Part shown: positions 63,260 to 64,000 of the stretch, piece after piece
How the letters are laid out: each line of letters starts with the position of its first letter
Numbering within the stretch: the stretch's first letter is position 1
Source of the DNA: Burkholderia sp. WSM2232
Lineage (GTDB): Bacteria > Pseudomonadota > Gammaproteobacteria > Burkholderiales > Burkholderiaceae
Length of the DNA: 64,000 nt
Assembly: GCF_000472545.1 (NCBI RefSeq)
Contig: NZ_AWZV01000013.1
Coordinates: 1-64,000 of the forward strand
Direction: 5' to 3'
Notes under the pieces: generated by a model
Told to the model about the DNA's origin: nothing
Seen by the model: only the letters and a program-made list of their open reading frames with translations
Databases searched by the model: none
Program-made: the position numbers and the translations under genes

Positions 63260-64000
63260 TCACTGCGGCTCGTACCACGAATAAGTCGCGAGCGTGCTCA
63301 CCGCCGGCGTGCCGATCTGCAACGTGACGTCGCGCAGCGAAGTCAGCTCGATATTGCGCAGGTCGCCCATGTAGCGGCGTGAGTCGCCGTTGTCGTTGAT
63401 ATACGCCACTACGTTTCCGGTGATACCCGCTACGTTTGTGCTGGAGAGCGGCTGTCCCCAGATGTCGAAGAACTGGCCGAGCGTGAAGGTCTTGAAGGTC
63501 GGCGTTTCGATATGGATGATGCCGGTCTGGTCGTGTGTGTGCATCTCGTAGTTGCACTGCGAAAGAATGCCCACGTTGGCCGGCAGCGCGAGCCACTGGC
63601 CGTCCTTGATGATCGCCAGATGCGCATGCACGTGATACAGCTCCGCCATGCCGGAGGCGCAGATCAGGCCGTCGACCGCCCCGCCCGTGCCGCCTGTCGC
63701 CGTGTTGCCGTTCGGCCAGTACGATGTGCCCACCACGCCGCCATAGTTCAGTGCAACGGGATTCGGGTCGAAGGGCGGCGGATCGGTCCACGTGTAAGTG
63801 GGGATCTGCGTCAACGGCGTGCCGACCATTATGGTGATTTCGCCGTGCGGCGGCAGCACCAGGGTCGCCGGATCGCCCGTGTACTTCGACAGCGTGCCGC
63901 CGTCGTTCACATAAATGGTGACTTCCGAGCCGCTCAGACCGGCCACGTTCGAGGTGCCGAGCGGCTGGCCCCAGATCGCGAAGAACTGGCCGAGCGTGTA
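63260..64000 (-). CDS. unidentified protein with a duplicated C-terminal domain (partial)
   Basis: The frame is open across the right edge; the N-terminus is missing and at least 246 residues are visible. Two copies of a ~70-residue unit are present, one at the window edge and one at the C-terminus, each starting TLGQFFxIWGQPL and containing NVAG, a Y(V/I)ND segment, GD and a final IGTP...TYxW. Between them lies a different stretch with ELYHVHAHLAIIKDGQWLALPANVG and THDQTGIIHIETP, rich in His and reminiscent of metal binding. I do not recognise the family. It is convergent with the feruloyl-esterase gene. Confidence 0.82.
   Translation of the reverse strand, partial: YTLGQFFAIWGQPLGTSNVAGLSGSEVTIYVNDGGTLSKYTGDPATLVLPPHGEITIMVGTPLTQIPTYTWTDPPPFDPNPVALNYGGVVGTSYWPNGNTATGGTGGAVDGLICASGMAELYHVHAHLAIIKDGQWLALPANVGILSQCNYEMHTHDQTGIIHIETPTFKTFTLGQFFDIWGQPLSSTNVAGITGNVVAYINDNGDSRRYMGDLRNIELTSLRDVTLQIGTPAVSTLATYSWYEPQ

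Overview
The window is high-GC DNA with gene types and gene order typical of a Burkholderiales betaproteobacterium, most likely Paraburkholderia or a close relative. That placement is inferred from red-type form IC RuBisCO with CbbX, a bacterial DmrB flavoprotein, a Gram-negative general porin and a LecB-type lectin; no rRNA or other marker is present. I see no tRNA, rRNA, CRISPR array, IS element or phage gene.

Positions 1-37230 form one large C1/autotrophy island. It starts with the 3' end of an unknown gene with a Glu-Gln-Ala repeat tail, followed by methylofuran-type cofactor genes (mfnE-like kinase, mfnB-like synthase), a DUF447 gene and a lone 24-residue pqqA that is easy to miss. Divergent from pqqA runs a Calvin-cycle operon, cbbL-cbbS-cbbX-cbbF-cbbP-cbbT-cbbA-cbbE. 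Convergent to it are a DUF6513 pterin enzyme, dmrB and an AcoR-like sigma-54 activator. Next come a FolB-like aldolase and a long leftward operon for tetrahydromethanopterin (H4MPT)-linked formaldehyde oxidation and H4MPT synthesis: pterin dehydratase-like, beta-RFAP synthase, mtdB, ATP-grasp, mch, ATP-grasp, CitG-like, fae and a small exported protein. Rightward lies the lanthanide-type methanol dehydrogenase set xoxF-xoxG-xoxJ, an unknown exported protein, a CbbR-like LysR regulator and moxR/mxaSACKL. Together these describe methanol -> formaldehyde (XoxFGJ, PQQ) -> formaldehyde condensed with H4MPT (Fae) -> MtdB -> Mch. The last step (Fhc, using the furan cofactor) is not in the window, and the CO2 produced could be fixed by the adjacent cbb operon.

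Positions 37276-44350 are ordinary accessory metabolism. A dau-like locus (YheO-type regulator, ornithine cyclodeaminase family enzyme, amino-acid binding protein, FAD amino-acid dehydrogenase) has a strong palindrome in its divergent promoter. It is followed by an Ap4A phosphorylase-like enzyme and a LysR/hydrolase divergent pair. Positions 44436-53123 hold surface and sensing genes: two acyltransferase-3 membrane proteins, a GT2 glycosyltransferase, a TupA-like ATP-grasp protein, a MEDS-domain hybrid histidine kinase and a two-domain LecB-type lectin.

Positions 54202-63149 form a feruloyl-ester catabolic cluster: ech-vdh-fcs leftward, and an MFS aromatic-acid transporter, porin and tannase/feruloyl-esterase family lipoprotein rightward. 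Four copies of a GTATCAGG-N3-CCTGATAC operator lie in the divergent control region. The window ends inside an unidentified protein with a duplicated C-terminal domain.
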